From Paraburkholderia rhizosphaerae (lineage in GTDB: Bacteria; Pseudomonadota; Gammaproteobacteria; Burkholderiales; Burkholderiaceae): a DNA stretch of 64,000 nt. Shown piece after piece: positions 46,773 to 57,600 of this stretch (the stretch's first letter is position 1; every line of letters starts with the position of its first letter). Position numbers and translations under genes: made by a program. A model generated the notes under the pieces. That model saw only the letters and a program-made list of their open reading frames with translations. It ran no database searches and was not told the DNA's origin. Location of the stretch: the NCBI RefSeq assembly GCF_004366595.1, contig NZ_SORE01000008.1, forward strand, positions 1 to 64,000. The letters run 5' to 3'.

Positions 46773-47600
46773 ATGAGCGTTTCAGACGACATCGATAATC
46801 TCTTCAAGCGGTTCGGTGGCGACCCCGACCGCTACCAGGAAGTCGCGCGCGACGACGCCGTCAAGCATGCCACGTCGCGCTGGCCGCTGCTGGCCGCAGT
46901 CGACATCGCGCACCCGGGGCAAGTGCCGGGTGCCGGACAGCCGGCGTCGCGCACAGCGTCCACTCAGGCGAAGTCCCCCGTGCAGGTCGCGGGTGTGCCG
47001 GCCGCGAATGTAGCGATCGCGGGCGCGGCCACGCGTGATCGCACCACGTTCGGCATGTCTTCCACGCCTCCCACGTCGGATACGCCGCGCGAGCCGCTGT
47101 TCGCACGCGTTCACCGGCATGCGACGATGCCGCCGCCGGTCGAACCGTCGCGACCGGCATCCACGCGTTTCAGCGCAGCGCGTGACGAGCGGGCCGCTGC
47201 AAGTGCAAACGAAGTAGCGCCGCCTGGTCCGCCGCGCGAGGAAACTTCGCGTACGTCAGTCATGAGCGCCGCGCACGCGACCACGATGCCGCCCGGCGTT
47301 CCGGCCGCCGCAGCCGCCGCGGCAGCAGTGCCCGCGGCAACTCCGACGCGTGACGAATCGCGTCAGTCTCAGGTACGCATCCTTACCGACCGAAAGCAAA
47401 CGTTTGCACGGGCGCCCGCCCCAGGCGCTGCGCCCGCGCAGTCGCAATCTCAATCCAGTCCGCGCGCGGCGTCTAACGGCTCGATTTTGTCGGGCATGTT
47501 CGCAGCCCCGGCACCCGAGCCATCGGCGCAGCCCGGGTCGCGCGAGCTCTCGAGCGTGTTCACGCGACTGGCCGGCACGCCGGGCAGCGGGCGGCCATGA
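46773..47600 (+). CDS. bcsP: Cellulose biosynthesis protein BcsP (proline/alanine-rich)
   Basis: The product has 275 residues. The first 50 are structured: MSVSDDIDNLFKRFGGDPDR, then SRWPLLAAVDIA. The SRWPLLAA block matches the conserved RWPLLAE motif near the end of BcsR of enterobacteria, suggesting a BcsR-like module. The rest (about 50-275) is a Pro/Ala/Ser-rich disordered tail ending SSVFTRLAG. In betaproteobacteria BcsP lies between bcsD and bcsQ, as here. It probably binds BcsQ and helps localise the synthase. GGAGG nine bases before the ATG sets the start; its last four bases (ATGA) overlap the start of bcsQ. Confidence 0.82.
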   Translation: MSVSDDIDNLFKRFGGDPDRYQEVARDDAVKHATSRWPLLAAVDIAHPGQVPGAGQPASRTASTQAKSPVQVAGVPAANVAIAGAATRDRTTFGMSSTPPTSDTPREPLFARVHRHATMPPPVEPSRPASTRFSAARDERAAASANEVAPPGPPREETSRTSVMSAAHATTMPPGVPAAAAAAAAVPAATPTRDESRQSQVRILTDRKQTFARAPAPGAAPAQSQSQSSPRAASNGSILSGMFAAPAPEPSAQPGSRELSSVFTRLAGTPGSGRP

Positions 47601-48385
47601 AAGTGATCGCCGTGGTCTCCGCAAAAGGCGGCGTCGGCAAAACGACGCTGGCCGCGAATCTCGCGTCGGTGCTTGGCTCGACCGGGCATCGCGTGATCGC
47701 CGTCGACTTCGATCCGCAAAACGCATTGCGCTTGCACTTCGGCGTGCCGGTCGATCATTTCGACGGCCTCGCGCGCGCAAGTGCCAGCGGTAACGCATGG
47801 CGCAGCGTGATGTTCGACAGTATCGACGGCGTCACCGTGCTGCCGCACGGCGTGCTGAATGAAGACGATCGCCGCGCGTTCGAAGCGCGCCTCGACAAGG
47901 ACCCGCATCTGGTGCGCGAATCGCTCGATGCGCTTGCACTCGAGCCATCCGACATCGTGCTGATCGACACACCGCCGGGCGCGACTGTCTACACGCGCGC
48001 CGCATTGATCGCTGCCGGCTTCGTGCTCAACGTCGTGATCGCCGATGCGGCGTCGTATGCCGCGATCCCGCATATGGAACGACTCGTTCAGACCTATGCG
48101 GTGCCGCGCGCCGATTTTCTGGGCGAGGGCTATGTGATCAATCAGGTCGACGTCGGGCGCGATCTGACCAAAGACGTGCTGAAGGTGCTGCGCGGCTCGC
48201 TCGCGCCGAACCTGTTTCCCGGCGTCGTGCATCTGGATCAGGGCGTCAGCGAAGCGCTCGCGTACGACACGACGGTGATTCACTACGACCCGTTGTCCCA
48301 GGCGTGCGCCGACCTGCGCGCGTGCGGCGACTGGCTCGATGCGAGGCTGAACGGGCGGACGTCGTTGCCAAGGAGCGTCGCATGA
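47597..48385 (+). CDS. bcsQ: Cellulose biosynthesis ATPase BcsQ (YhjQ, MinD-like)
   Basis: This is a MinD/ParA-like SIMIBI ATPase of 262 residues. The deviant Walker A is VSAKGGVGKTTLAANLASVL, with VIAVDFDPQNALRLHFGVP as the A' motif and IVLIDTPPGA as Walker B. BcsQ of E. coli sets the polar location of the synthase and is required for cellulose production. Its ATG overlaps the bcsP stop by four bases and its stop overlaps the bcsA start, so the three are translationally coupled. Confidence 0.92.
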   Translation: MKVIAVVSAKGGVGKTTLAANLASVLGSTGHRVIAVDFDPQNALRLHFGVPVDHFDGLARASASGNAWRSVMFDSIDGVTVLPHGVLNEDDRRAFEARLDKDPHLVRESLDALALEPSDIVLIDTPPGATVYTRAALIAAGFVLNVVIADAASYAAIPHMERLVQTYAVPRADFLGEGYVINQVDVGRDLTKDVLKVLRGSLAPNLFPGVVHLDQGVSEALAYDTTVIHYDPLSQACADLRACGDWLDARLNGRTSLPRSVA

Positions 48386-50616
48386 GCGCCACGCCGGAAG
48401 ACATTCTTGCCGACACCGACTCGGAGCCGCCGCGCCGCTCGCGCTTCGACCGTTTCGCATCGCGGATGGTCGACGGACGCCTGCTCGGCAGCAAGATCGT
48501 CGCAGTGCTGTTCGGCATTTTCGCGCTCGCGGTGCTGTATTTCGTGTGGACGGTGCCGTTCGAACCGCTGCAGCAACTGATATTCGCGGTCTGCTGCTTC
48601 GTCTGCGCGCTGCTGTTTCGCCGCGCGCAAGGGCACTATGCGACGCTGGTGATGATCATGCTGTCCGTGATCGCGACCGGCCGCTATATGTACTGGCGGC
48701 TCACCGAAACCACGCACTGGCAGCACCCGCTCGATGCCGCGTGGGGCCTGCTGCTCGTGAGCGCCGAAGTGTACGCGGCGCTCGTGCTGATGCTTGGCTA
48801 CTTCCAGACCGCGTGGCCGTTAAAGCGCAAGCCGATGCCATTGCCCGCGGATCGCAGCCTGTGGCCAACCGTCGACATCTTCATTCCAACCTACAACGAG
48901 CCGCTGTCGGTGGTGAAGCCGACCATCTATGCGGCGATCGCGCTTGATTACCCGAGAGACAAACTGTCGATCCACGTGCTCGACGACGGCCGCCGCGCCG
49001 AATTCAAGGCGTTCTGCGAGGAAGTGGGCGTCGCGTGGACGATCCGGTCGAATAACCGCCATGCGAAGGCCGGCAACATCAACGAGGCGTTGAAGATTAC
49101 CGACGGCGAATATCTGGCGATTTTCGACTGCGATCACATTCCGACGCGCTCGTTCCTGCAGATCGGACTCGGCTGGTTCCTGCGCGACAAGAAGTTGTCG
49201 ATGCTGCAGACGCCGCACCATTTCTTCTCCGCAGACCCGTTCGAAAAGAACCTCGGCACGTTCCGCAACGTGCCGAACGAAGGCGAACTGTTCTATGGGC
49301 TCGTGCAGGACGGCAACGACCTGTGGAACGCGACGTTCTTCTGCGGCTCGTGTGCGCTGCTGCGCCGGACGATGGTCGAGGAGATTGGCGGCATCGCGGT
49401 CGAAACGGTCACGGAGGACGCGCATACCGCACTGAAACTGCACCGGCGCGGCTACACCACGGCCTATCTCGCGATCCCACAGGCCGCGGGCCTCGCGACC
49501 GAAAATCTCGGCGGCCACATCGGCCAGCGTATCCGATGGGCGCGCGGCATGACGCAGATTTTCCGCATCGACAATCCGCTTTACGGGCGCGGGCTGTCGT
49601 TCGGGCAGCGGCTCTGCTATCTGAACGCGATGATGCACTTCTTCTACGGCATCCCGCGGCTCGTGTTTCTGACCGCGCCGCTCGCGTATCTGTTCTTCAA
49701 CGCGCACATCATCGAGGCGCTCGCCGGGACGATCGCGGTCTACGCGCTACCGCACATGTTCCACGCGAGCATCACGAACTCGCGGATGCAGCGGCAGTTC
49801 CGCCATTCGTTCTGGTCGGAGGTGTATGAATCGGTGCTCGCGTCGTACATCACCGCGCCGACCTTGCTCGCGATGATCAACCCGAAGCTCGGCAAGTTCA
49901 ACGTGACCGCGAAAGGCGGGCGCATCGAAGAACAGTACTTCGACTGGAGCATCTCGCGGCCCTACCTGATCCTGCTGGTGCTGAATCTGCTCGGTTTCGT
50001 GGCCGGCGGCTGGCACATCGCGACCAACTGGCATTCGCACAGCGAGGTGCAAACGACGATCCTGAACCTCGCGTGGACCGGCTACAACATGCTGATTCTC
50101 GGCGCGAGCGTTGCCGCGGCACGCGAGCAGCGCCAGGTGCGCAGCACGCCGCGTGTCGCGATGCGCTTCCCCGCATCGCTGCGTTTCACGACCGGCCGCA
50201 CGCTCGCGTGCGAGACCGTCGACTACGCGGAGGGCGGTGTCGCGTTGAATCTGCCGGGCGACGTGCATGTGCCGTTGCACGAGAGCGTCGTCGTATCGCT
50301 GTTTCGCGGCGCCGAAGAGTTCGTGTTTCCGGCCGACGTCACGTACTCGGTGCCGGGCCGCGTCGGCTTGCAGTTCGCGCCGCTCACGCGCGCGCAGGAG
50401 CTCGAGTTCGTACAGAGCACGTTCGCACGCGCCGACGCGTGGACCAGTTGGGCGGAAGGGCGCGAGCTCGACACGCCGCTACGTAGCCTCGGGCACGTGT
50501 TGAGCGTCGGCGTCAGCGGGATAGCCGGGCTCTTCGAACATCTCCACGCCGACTTGCGCGCGCTTATCAGCGGCAAACACAAGACGGCAACACAAGACCC
50601 CAAGACCGGAAAATAA
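48382..50616 (+). CDS. bcsA: Cellulose synthase catalytic subunit BcsA (UDP-forming)
   Basis: This is the inner-membrane processive glycosyltransferase (GT2) with a C-terminal PilZ domain, 744 residues. Four N-terminal and about four C-terminal membrane segments flank the catalytic core. The core shows DIFIPTYNEPLSVVKPTIYA, VLDDGRRAEF, IFDCDHIPTRSFL (the DxD), TVTEDAHTALKLHRRGY (catalytic base TED) and the product-binding GQRIRWARG (QxxRW). The PilZ domain near residues 590-680 has RQVRSTPRVAMRFP (RxxxR) and CETVDYAEGGVAL (D-x-A-x-x-G instead of the usual D-x-S-x-x-G), so c-di-GMP control is expected. AAGGAG lies just before the ATG at 48382. Confidence 0.96.
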   Translation: MSATPEDILADTDSEPPRRSRFDRFASRMVDGRLLGSKIVAVLFGIFALAVLYFVWTVPFEPLQQLIFAVCCFVCALLFRRAQGHYATLVMIMLSVIATGRYMYWRLTETTHWQHPLDAAWGLLLVSAEVYAALVLMLGYFQTAWPLKRKPMPLPADRSLWPTVDIFIPTYNEPLSVVKPTIYAAIALDYPRDKLSIHVLDDGRRAEFKAFCEEVGVAWTIRSNNRHAKAGNINEALKITDGEYLAIFDCDHIPTRSFLQIGLGWFLRDKKLSMLQTPHHFFSADPFEKNLGTFRNVPNEGELFYGLVQDGNDLWNATFFCGSCALLRRTMVEEIGGIAVETVTEDAHTALKLHRRGYTTAYLAIPQAAGLATENLGGHIGQRIRWARGMTQIFRIDNPLYGRGLSFGQRLCYLNAMMHFFYGIPRLVFLTAPLAYLFFNAHIIEALAGTIAVYALPHMFHASITNSRMQRQFRHSFWSEVYESVLASYITAPTLLAMINPKLGKFNVTAKGGRIEEQYFDWSISRPYLILLVLNLLGFVAGGWHIATNWHSHSEVQTTILNLAWTGYNMLILGASVAAAREQRQVRSTPRVAMRFPASLRFTTGRTLACETVDYAEGGVALNLPGDVHVPLHESVVVSLFRGAEEFVFPADVTYSVPGRVGLQFAPLTRAQELEFVQSTFARADAWTSWAEGRELDTPLRSLGHVLSVGVSGIAGLFEHLHADLRALISGKHKTATQDPKTGK

Positions 50617-50620
50617 GGCC

Positions 50621-53383
50621 ATGAGGAACATGCGACGTGACAACGACGCGCGCAGTGACTCGTCCGGATCAACACGGCATGGCTCGCCCGACAGCGCGCC
50701 GTGCGGCTCGATCGCAAGCTGGATGTCAGGCATGCAGGCACGCGCGGGACGCGGCCTGTTGCGCGTGGCCGGCGCGTTGAGCGCGTGGCTGACCGCTATC
50801 GCGCTACTCGGTGGCGGCGGCGTATGTCCGGCGGCACACGCGGCGACTACCGCTGCGCAGACCGACGCAAAACCATCGGCCGTCGCGCCACGCAACGGCG
50901 AGGTCGGCGCGCGTCAAGAAGCGCCGGTCACCGCGATGCCGTCCGGTGCGGCGGACGGTTCGACGTCGGCGGGTTCAAAGTCGCACAGTTCGACGTCGTC
51001 TACCGCGCAGTCGGCGGGGCGCTCGTCCGCGGCTGCGAGCGTGAATGCGGCGAGCGCTGCAGCGGTTGCGGCGACCGCGCCGCTCCCGCCAGGCGATGCC
51101 GGCGCGCAGGCCGGAGCGGCGCACGTGCTGAATGCCGCCGCCGCTGCGCTACCGGCGCTCGCGGACCCCGTTGCATCGAGCTTTGCTGCGGTGCACGCCG
51201 GCCGCAACACGATGGCCACCACTGCCGATAACGGCTCGCTGACCGCCGGCGGCCGGCGTCAGGTATTCACGTTCGAGCAGTTGGGCGCGCTCGATCCGCT
51301 GCAACTGCGCGGCGTCGACAGCCAGAACGGCGTGCCGTTCTCGGTGCGCGCCGACGAAGTCGTCACTGCGGCGACGCTGCATCTGATCTACAGCTATTCG
51401 CCGTCGCTGCTGACGAACCTGTCGCATCTGAAAGTGCTGGTGAACGGCGAAGTCGCCGCGACGCTGCCGATGCCGCGCGAGCAGGCCGGCATGCTGGTCG
51501 CACGCGATATCCCGCTCGAACCGCGTCTGATTACCGAGTTCAACAACCTGAACGTGCAACTGATTGCGCACGACACACAGGGCTGTGAAGACCCGGCGAG
51601 CAGCGCGTTGTGGGCCACGGTGAGCAATGCGAGCGCGCTCGATCTGACGTTCAGCCCGCTTGCGACGAAGCCCGACCTGGGGCTGCTGCCGCTGCCGTTT
51701 TTCGATCGCCGCGACATCCGCCGGCTCGAGTTGCCGTTCGTGTTTTCCGCGAAGCCGAATGCGGAAACGCTCGAAGCGGCCGGCATTGTCGCGTCTTGGT
51801 TCGGCTCGCTCGCACGCTACCGCGGCGCGCTCTTTCCCGCGCAGCTCGATACGCCGCCCGCATCGGGCAATGCAGTTGTGTTTGCAACCAGTGACGATCA
51901 CCCGGCCGGCATCACGCTGCCGACGATCGAAGGCCCGATGCTGGCGGTCGTCGATCGTGAAGCGCCGGCGCGCGGCAAACTGCTGCTGGTGCTCGGCCGC
52001 GATTCGCGCGAACTGAAGACCGCGGCGACCGCGCTGGCGCTCGGCGAAACGGCGCTGGCCGGCGCGGTGCAAACCATCACGCACGTCGATGCGCCGCGTC
52101 CGCGTGAGCCGTACGACGCGCCGGCCTGGCTGCCGACCGACCGCGCAGTGAGTTTCGGCGAACTGACGCAGCCCGGCGAACTCTCCGTGTCGGGCTACAA
52201 CCCGGACGTGATCCGCGTGAATCTGCGCGTCGCGCCGGACCTGTTTACGTGGCGCTCGAAGGGCATCCCGGTCGATCTGCGCTACCGCTTTACCGCGCGG
52301 CCGGCGCCGGACCGCTCGACGCTCAATATCAACGTCGACAACACGTTCGTGCAGTCGCTGCGCATTCCGGCGGTGCCGTCGTCGATGCTCGATCTCGGCC
52401 GCTGGCTGAACCGGCTGCTGCCCGATCACACGGCGCAGGCGCAGCGGATGATCTACATCCCGCCGCATCTGCTGACGTCGCAGGCGCAGTTGCGCTTCCA
52501 CTTTTACTACGACATGCCGAAGACGGGCGAATGCCAGGGCCAGCTGATCGACAACGTGCGTGGCGAGATCGATCCGGATTCGACGATCGACCTGTCGTCG
52601 TTCCCGCACTTCATGGCGCTGCCGAACCTCGCCGCGTTCGCGAATAGCGGCTTCCCGTTCACCCGGCTGGCGGACCTGTCGGAGACCGCGGTGATCCTGC
52701 CGGCGCAGCCGGGGCCGGCCGACCTGAGCCTGTATCTGATGGTGATGGGCCGCATGGGCGCATCGACCGGCTATCCAGTGACCGGCGTGACGGTCGGCGC
52801 ACCGAACGATATGTCGCGCCATGCGGACAAGGATCTGCTGATCCTTGGCGCGCCGGGCCAGCAACCGTTGCTGACGACGTGGGAGCAGTCGATGCCGTTC
52901 TCGTCCGATAAGGATGCGCGGCGCTGGCCGCTGTCGAATGCGTCATTCCGGCTGACCAACTGGTGGTATGGCAATCGTGGCGGCGTACGGACGGCGGGCC
53001 GTGCGGATTTGTCGCTGGTCAACGCATCGGGCGATGCGATTCTGACCGGCTTCGAGTCGCCGTTGCGCAGAGGGCGCAGTGTGGTCGCGCTGATCGCCGC
53101 GCCCGGGCAGTCGGATGCCGATCTGATGAGCGCGCTGCTCGATCCGGATCTGGTCAGCCAGATCCAGGGCGGCCTGACTGTTGTGCGCGGCCGCACCCTC
53201 GAAGTGGTGTCCAACGGCGACGTGTACTACGTCGGCCGTTTGTCGCCAATTCAATATTTGCGCTGGGCGTTATCCGAGCATCCGTTGCTATTGCTGATCG
53301 GCGGCGTGATCGCGGCGCTGATTTTCGCGGCGCTCTTCTACCGGCTGCTGCGCGCGATCGCGGCGCGCCGGCTGCTGGATTGA
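50621..53383 (+). CDS. bcsB: Cellulose synthase periplasmic subunit BcsB
   Basis: This is the membrane-anchored periplasmic partner of BcsA, 920 residues, somewhat longer than the usual 750-800. After a hydrophobic N-terminal segment (about 44-70) comes a low-complexity Ala/Ser/Thr-rich stretch (about 75-210), which explains the extra length. The conserved BcsB domain follows, with FTFEQLGALDPLQLRGVDSQ, LLTNLSHLKVLVNGEVAATL and TGECQGQL near the middle. A C-terminal membrane helix (LLLLIGGVIAALIFAALFYRLL) anchors it to BcsA. BcsB guides the glucan through the periplasm and is needed for activity of BcsA. It begins four bases after bcsA ends. Confidence 0.94.
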   Translation: MRNMRRDNDARSDSSGSTRHGSPDSAPCGSIASWMSGMQARAGRGLLRVAGALSAWLTAIALLGGGGVCPAAHAATTAAQTDAKPSAVAPRNGEVGARQEAPVTAMPSGAADGSTSAGSKSHSSTSSTAQSAGRSSAAASVNAASAAAVAATAPLPPGDAGAQAGAAHVLNAAAAALPALADPVASSFAAVHAGRNTMATTADNGSLTAGGRRQVFTFEQLGALDPLQLRGVDSQNGVPFSVRADEVVTAATLHLIYSYSPSLLTNLSHLKVLVNGEVAATLPMPREQAGMLVARDIPLEPRLITEFNNLNVQLIAHDTQGCEDPASSALWATVSNASALDLTFSPLATKPDLGLLPLPFFDRRDIRRLELPFVFSAKPNAETLEAAGIVASWFGSLARYRGALFPAQLDTPPASGNAVVFATSDDHPAGITLPTIEGPMLAVVDREAPARGKLLLVLGRDSRELKTAATALALGETALAGAVQTITHVDAPRPREPYDAPAWLPTDRAVSFGELTQPGELSVSGYNPDVIRVNLRVAPDLFTWRSKGIPVDLRYRFTARPAPDRSTLNINVDNTFVQSLRIPAVPSSMLDLGRWLNRLLPDHTAQAQRMIYIPPHLLTSQAQLRFHFYYDMPKTGECQGQLIDNVRGEIDPDSTIDLSSFPHFMALPNLAAFANSGFPFTRLADLSETAVILPAQPGPADLSLYLMVMGRMGASTGYPVTGVTVGAPNDMSRHADKDLLILGAPGQQPLLTTWEQSMPFSSDKDARRWPLSNASFRLTNWWYGNRGGVRTAGRADLSLVNASGDAILTGFESPLRRGRSVVALIAAPGQSDADLMSALLDPDLVSQIQGGLTVVRGRTLEVVSNGDVYYVGRLSPIQYLRWALSEHPLLLLIGGVIAALIFAALFYRLLRAIAARRLLD

Positions 53384-53384
53384 T

Positions 53385-54650
53385 ATGCGGGCGCTTCGTG
53401 ACCTTGGCTCCCGTGCAGCCGCGCAACTGATGCGCCGCTTTGCGTCGGCGTTGGCGTTGACCGGCGCGCTCGCGTGCAGCGCGAACGTCGCGCAGGCGGC
53501 GCAGCCCGCGGCTTGTGACGACTGGAGCGCGTACCGGCAGTTCATCGCGCACTTCATGCAGCAGGACGGCCGCATCGTCGACTTTTCGACCGCGGTTCAG
53601 CAAAGCACATCCGAAGGGCAGTCATATGGGATGTTCTTCGCGCTGGTCGCGAATGACCGCGCGACGTTCGACCGCTTGCTCGCGTGGACGCGCGCGAATC
53701 TGTCGGCCGGCCGTTTCGACGCCAACGACCTGAAGCTGCCCGCATGGCAGTGGGGACGCAAGCCCGACGGTTCGTATGGCGTGCTCGACGTGAACTCCGC
53801 ATCCGACTCGGACGTGTGGATTGCGTACGACCTGTTCGAAGCGGCACGGCTGTGGCACGAGCCGTCGTATGCGAAGCTCGGATGGGCGCTTGTCACGCAG
53901 ATCGAAAAGCAGGAAGTGGCGACGCTTGCCGGTTTGGGCCCGATGCTGCTGCCTGGCCCGCACGGATTCCAGACCGCTGACACGACGCGTCTGAATCCGA
54001 GCTATCTGCCGTTGCCGGTGTTGCGCGCGCTGGCGGCTCAAGCGCCGTCGGGGCCATGGTCGAGCATCGCGGCGAATGCGTACACGCTGGTCAAGACCAC
54101 CGCACCACGCGGTTTTTCGCCCGACTGGGCAGCGTGGCGCGCCGGCCGTTTTATCGTCGATCCGAAACGAGGCGACATCGGCAGTTACGACGCGATTCGC
54201 GTGTATCTGTGGGCCGGTCTGACCGACCCCGCCGATCCGCTGGCGAAACCCTGGCTCGATGCAATCGGCGGCATGCGCGAGCAGGTCGCGCAGACCGGCG
54301 TGCCGCCGGAGCGCGTCGCGACCACCAGCGGCGCGGTGCAGGGCGAAGCGCCGATCGGCTTCTGGGGCGCGCTGCTGCCTTACTTTCGCGCGCTGAACGA
54401 CGCGCGCGCGGCGAACCTCGCGCAAACCCATCTCGCAGCGTTCGGCGCGCGCGCGTCGGATGCGCCGGCCCCCAGTGCAGCGGCGGCGTCAGGCACGTCG
54501 GCGGCCGCGAACAACATGCCTATCTATTACAACGAGGTCCTGATGCTATTCGGCACCGGCTCCGCCGACGGCCGCTACCGTTTCGATGCCAACGGACGGC
54601 TCGTGCCGCGTTGGGAGAAGCTATGCGTACCTGCCCACGCGCACTCGTAA
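53385..54650 (+). CDS. bcsZ: Periplasmic endo-1,4-beta-glucanase BcsZ (GH8)
   Basis: This is a secreted cellulase of 421 residues (family GH8). A twin-arginine-free signal peptide (ASALALTGALACSANVAQA) precedes the catalytic domain. Family landmarks are TSEGQSYGMFFAL (the general acid Glu77), WQWGRKPDGSYGVLDVNSAS, DSDVWIAYDLFEAARLW and SYDAIRVYLWAGL, which holds the probable Asp base. The end from about 345 carries an Ala/Pro-rich stretch (ARASDAPAPSAAAASGTSAA) inserted before YYNEVLMLFG, which is longer than in E. coli. BcsZ trims misassembled glucan and is needed for full export. It begins one base after bcsB and its end overlaps the start of bcsC by 28 bases. Confidence 0.94.
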   Translation: MRALRDLGSRAAAQLMRRFASALALTGALACSANVAQAAQPAACDDWSAYRQFIAHFMQQDGRIVDFSTAVQQSTSEGQSYGMFFALVANDRATFDRLLAWTRANLSAGRFDANDLKLPAWQWGRKPDGSYGVLDVNSASDSDVWIAYDLFEAARLWHEPSYAKLGWALVTQIEKQEVATLAGLGPMLLPGPHGFQTADTTRLNPSYLPLPVLRALAAQAPSGPWSSIAANAYTLVKTTAPRGFSPDWAAWRAGRFIVDPKRGDIGSYDAIRVYLWAGLTDPADPLAKPWLDAIGGMREQVAQTGVPPERVATTSGAVQGEAPIGFWGALLPYFRALNDARAANLAQTHLAAFGARASDAPAPSAAAASGTSAAANNMPIYYNEVLMLFGTGSADGRYRFDANGRLVPRWEKLCVPAHAHS

Positions 54651-57600
54651 TCGGCGCGCTGCTCGCGTTTGGCGCGGCCGCGCCGGTTGCGGTCGACGCG
54701 CAAGCGCCGGCCAACGACGCGCTCAAGGTGCTGATCGACCAGGGCAGGTACTGGCAGACGCATCAACGCGGCGACCTTGCCGAGCAGGCGTGGCAGAAGG
54801 TGCTGCGGGTCGACCCGCAGCAGCCCGACGCGCTGTACGGGATGGGCATCGTGCTGATCGACCGCAAGGACCGCGCCGGCGCGCAGCAGTATCTCGCGCG
54901 TCTGCGCGCGGCGGCGCCGAATTACCCGTCGACCGGCGAGCTCGCGCGGCGTCTGGGCGAAACCAGTCCGACCGATCAGGCCGTCAACGAAGCGCGGCGG
55001 CTCGCGCAGGGCGGCCAGGCCGCGTCCGCCGCGCAGGTGTACCGGCAGGCGCTCGGCACGAAGCCGACCGATCCGCAGCTCGCGCGCGAGTATTACCAGA
55101 CGCTTGGCGGTACGCCGCAAGGCTGGGAGGAAGCGCGCCGCGGCCTCGAGCAGCTCGCGCGTGAGCATCCGGACGATCCGCGCTTCGCGCTGGCGTACGC
55201 GCAGCATCTGACGTACCGCGAAGCGAACCGGCGTGACGGCATCAACCGGCTCGCGCAACTCGTGAACGATCCGACGGTCGGCGCGCAGGCCAAGGCGAGC
55301 TGGCGGCAGGCGTTGTTGTGGCTCGGCGTGCGCGCATCGGACGCGCCGCTTTTTCAGGCGTATCTGAACGTCGTGCCGGATGACGCTGCGGTCAAGGCGC
55401 GTGCCGACTCGATCGCCGACGAGGACCGCCGGGCCCGCGAGCGCGCGCAGCAGAATGCCGAAGTCGATGCGCGCGGACGCACCATCGCGGAAGGCTTTGC
55501 CGCGCTCGACCGTGGCGATCTGGTCACCGCGAAGGCGCGCTTCTCGTCGGTGCTCGCGAGTTCTCCGAACGACGCGGATGCGCTGGGCGGCATGGGCATC
55601 GCGTACCTGAAGCAGGAGCAGTTCAAGGATGCGCACGACTACCTGCAGCGTGCATCGCAGTCAGGCGGCGCCGCGCGTTGGCGCGAGGCGCTCAATAGCG
55701 CGACCTACTGGATGTACACGAGCGAAGGGCTCGGCGAACAGAGCAACGGCAATTTCGCGCAAGCGCGCGCGTCGTTCGAGCGGGCGATTACCGTGAGCCC
55801 TGGCGATGTCACCGCGCACGTGGCGCTCGGTGATCTGCTGATGCAAACCGGCGACCCGCGCGGCGCGGAAGCGGCGTTCCGGATGGCGCTGCGGCGCCAG
55901 GCGGATAACCCGGACGCGATTCGCGGGCTGGTCGGCGCGCTGGCCGCGCAAGGGCGCGGCGACGAAGCGCTGGCCTTCGCGAACCAGTTGACCGACGAGC
56001 AGCGCGCCAAAGTGGGCGGCGTCGACAAACTGCGCGGCGCCGCGCAGGCGGCGCAGGCGCGCGCGGCTGAAGCGCGCGGCGATCTCGGCAGCGCGCGCAC
56101 GCTGTTTGAAGACGCGTTGCAGAACAATCCGGATGATCCATGGCTGCGGCTCGACCTCGCGCGTATCTATGCAAAGCAGGGCGCGTACTCGACCGCGAAG
56201 AGCATGATGGACGGTCTCGTCGCGCTGCACCCGGATATGCCGGACGCGCTGTATGCGAGCGCATTGCTGGCCGCCGACATGCAGGACTGGCGTTACGGAC
56301 TCAGCCAGCTCGACCGGGTTCCGGCCGAAAAACGCACGCAACCGATGACCGTGTTGCAGCATCGTCTGTGGGTGCATCAGCAGGCCGACGAAGCGACTGC
56401 GCTCGCACGCGCCGGACGTGCCGCGCAGGGGCGCGCGCTGTTGCTGGCGGCCGAACCGCTCGCGGGACAGGACCCGGAACTGATCGGCGCAATCGCAACC
56501 GCGTATGTGAATACCGGCGACCCGGCCCGCGCGCTGATGATCGTGCGTAACGCGCTGGCGCGAGCGCCAGGCAATGTAGGCCTGCAACTCACCGTCGCCG
56601 GCATTCTGCTGAACACCGGGCAGGACGCCGAACTGGGCGCGCTGATGCGCCGGCTTGCGGCGACGCCGCTGACCGCGCAGCAGAGACAGGATTTCGAGCG
56701 GATCAATGTCGCGATCGTCGTGCATCGCACGGACACGCTACGCCAGGCCGGCGATCTCGCGACCGCGTATGACGTGCTCGGACCGTGGCTCGCCGCGCGT
56801 CCGGATGATCCGGACATTCTCGCGGCGCTCGCGCGGCTCTATACCGCGGCGAAGGATAACTCGAACGCGCTCGCCACTTATCGTCTCGCGCTTGCGCAAA
56901 AGCCGGGCGATGTTGGCTTGCTGACTGCCGCGGCCGGCGCCGCGACGTCGACGCGCGACTTCGGCTATGCCGAGACGGCGATCAAACAGGCGCTCGCCGC
57001 GGCGCCGAACGATCCGGACGTGCTGGCGGCCGCTGGCCGGATGTATCGCGCGCAAGGCAAAAACACGCTTGCCGCGCAGTATCTGCAGCGCGCGCTGTAT
57101 GCGCAGAACGCAGCGCTGGCGCCCGCCGGAGCGGGTGCGGCGGGCCGGCCACCGAACGGCTGGAATGTGCCGCTGCGTCCGTCAGGACCGATTCCGCCAC
57201 CTGGTATGAATCCGTTTTCGAACAAGGTGACCGGCGATACCAGCGGCTTGCGCTTGCCTGCGATGCCCGTCGCGGCGTCGTCGTTCGACGCGCGGTACCG
57301 CACCTCGGGCGGCGTGCCGCCCGGTGCGCCTGTGAGTACCGCTTTGTCTCAACCGTATCCGATGCCTGCCATGCCTGCTTATCTACCGCCGATGCAGCCG
57401 GCCCAGGACGCGGCCTATGTCGCAGCCGGGCCCGCCATGCCGATGAATTCGCTCGCGCCTGCGCTACCGGCAGCGCCTTCAGGCGGAGCGGCCCGCGCGG
57501 CGTATGCGGGCGCGCAGGCCGTGACACTGGCCGATGCCGGAGGTTATGGCCCGGACGAGTACGGCTCGGCGCAAGCCGGCGGCGGGCGGGCGCCGGGGCA

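Noticed and set aside
51149..52864. A 571-codon minus-strand frame opposite bcsB, and similar long antisense frames at 43734-45161 and 55661-56725
   Set aside because: They run exactly opposite confirmed bcs and prpR genes, have Arg/His-rich products and no ribosome sites.
54056..54622. A 189-codon N-terminal extension of bcsC
   Set aside because: It lies inside bcsZ in another frame; the signal peptide of BcsC begins at 54623.
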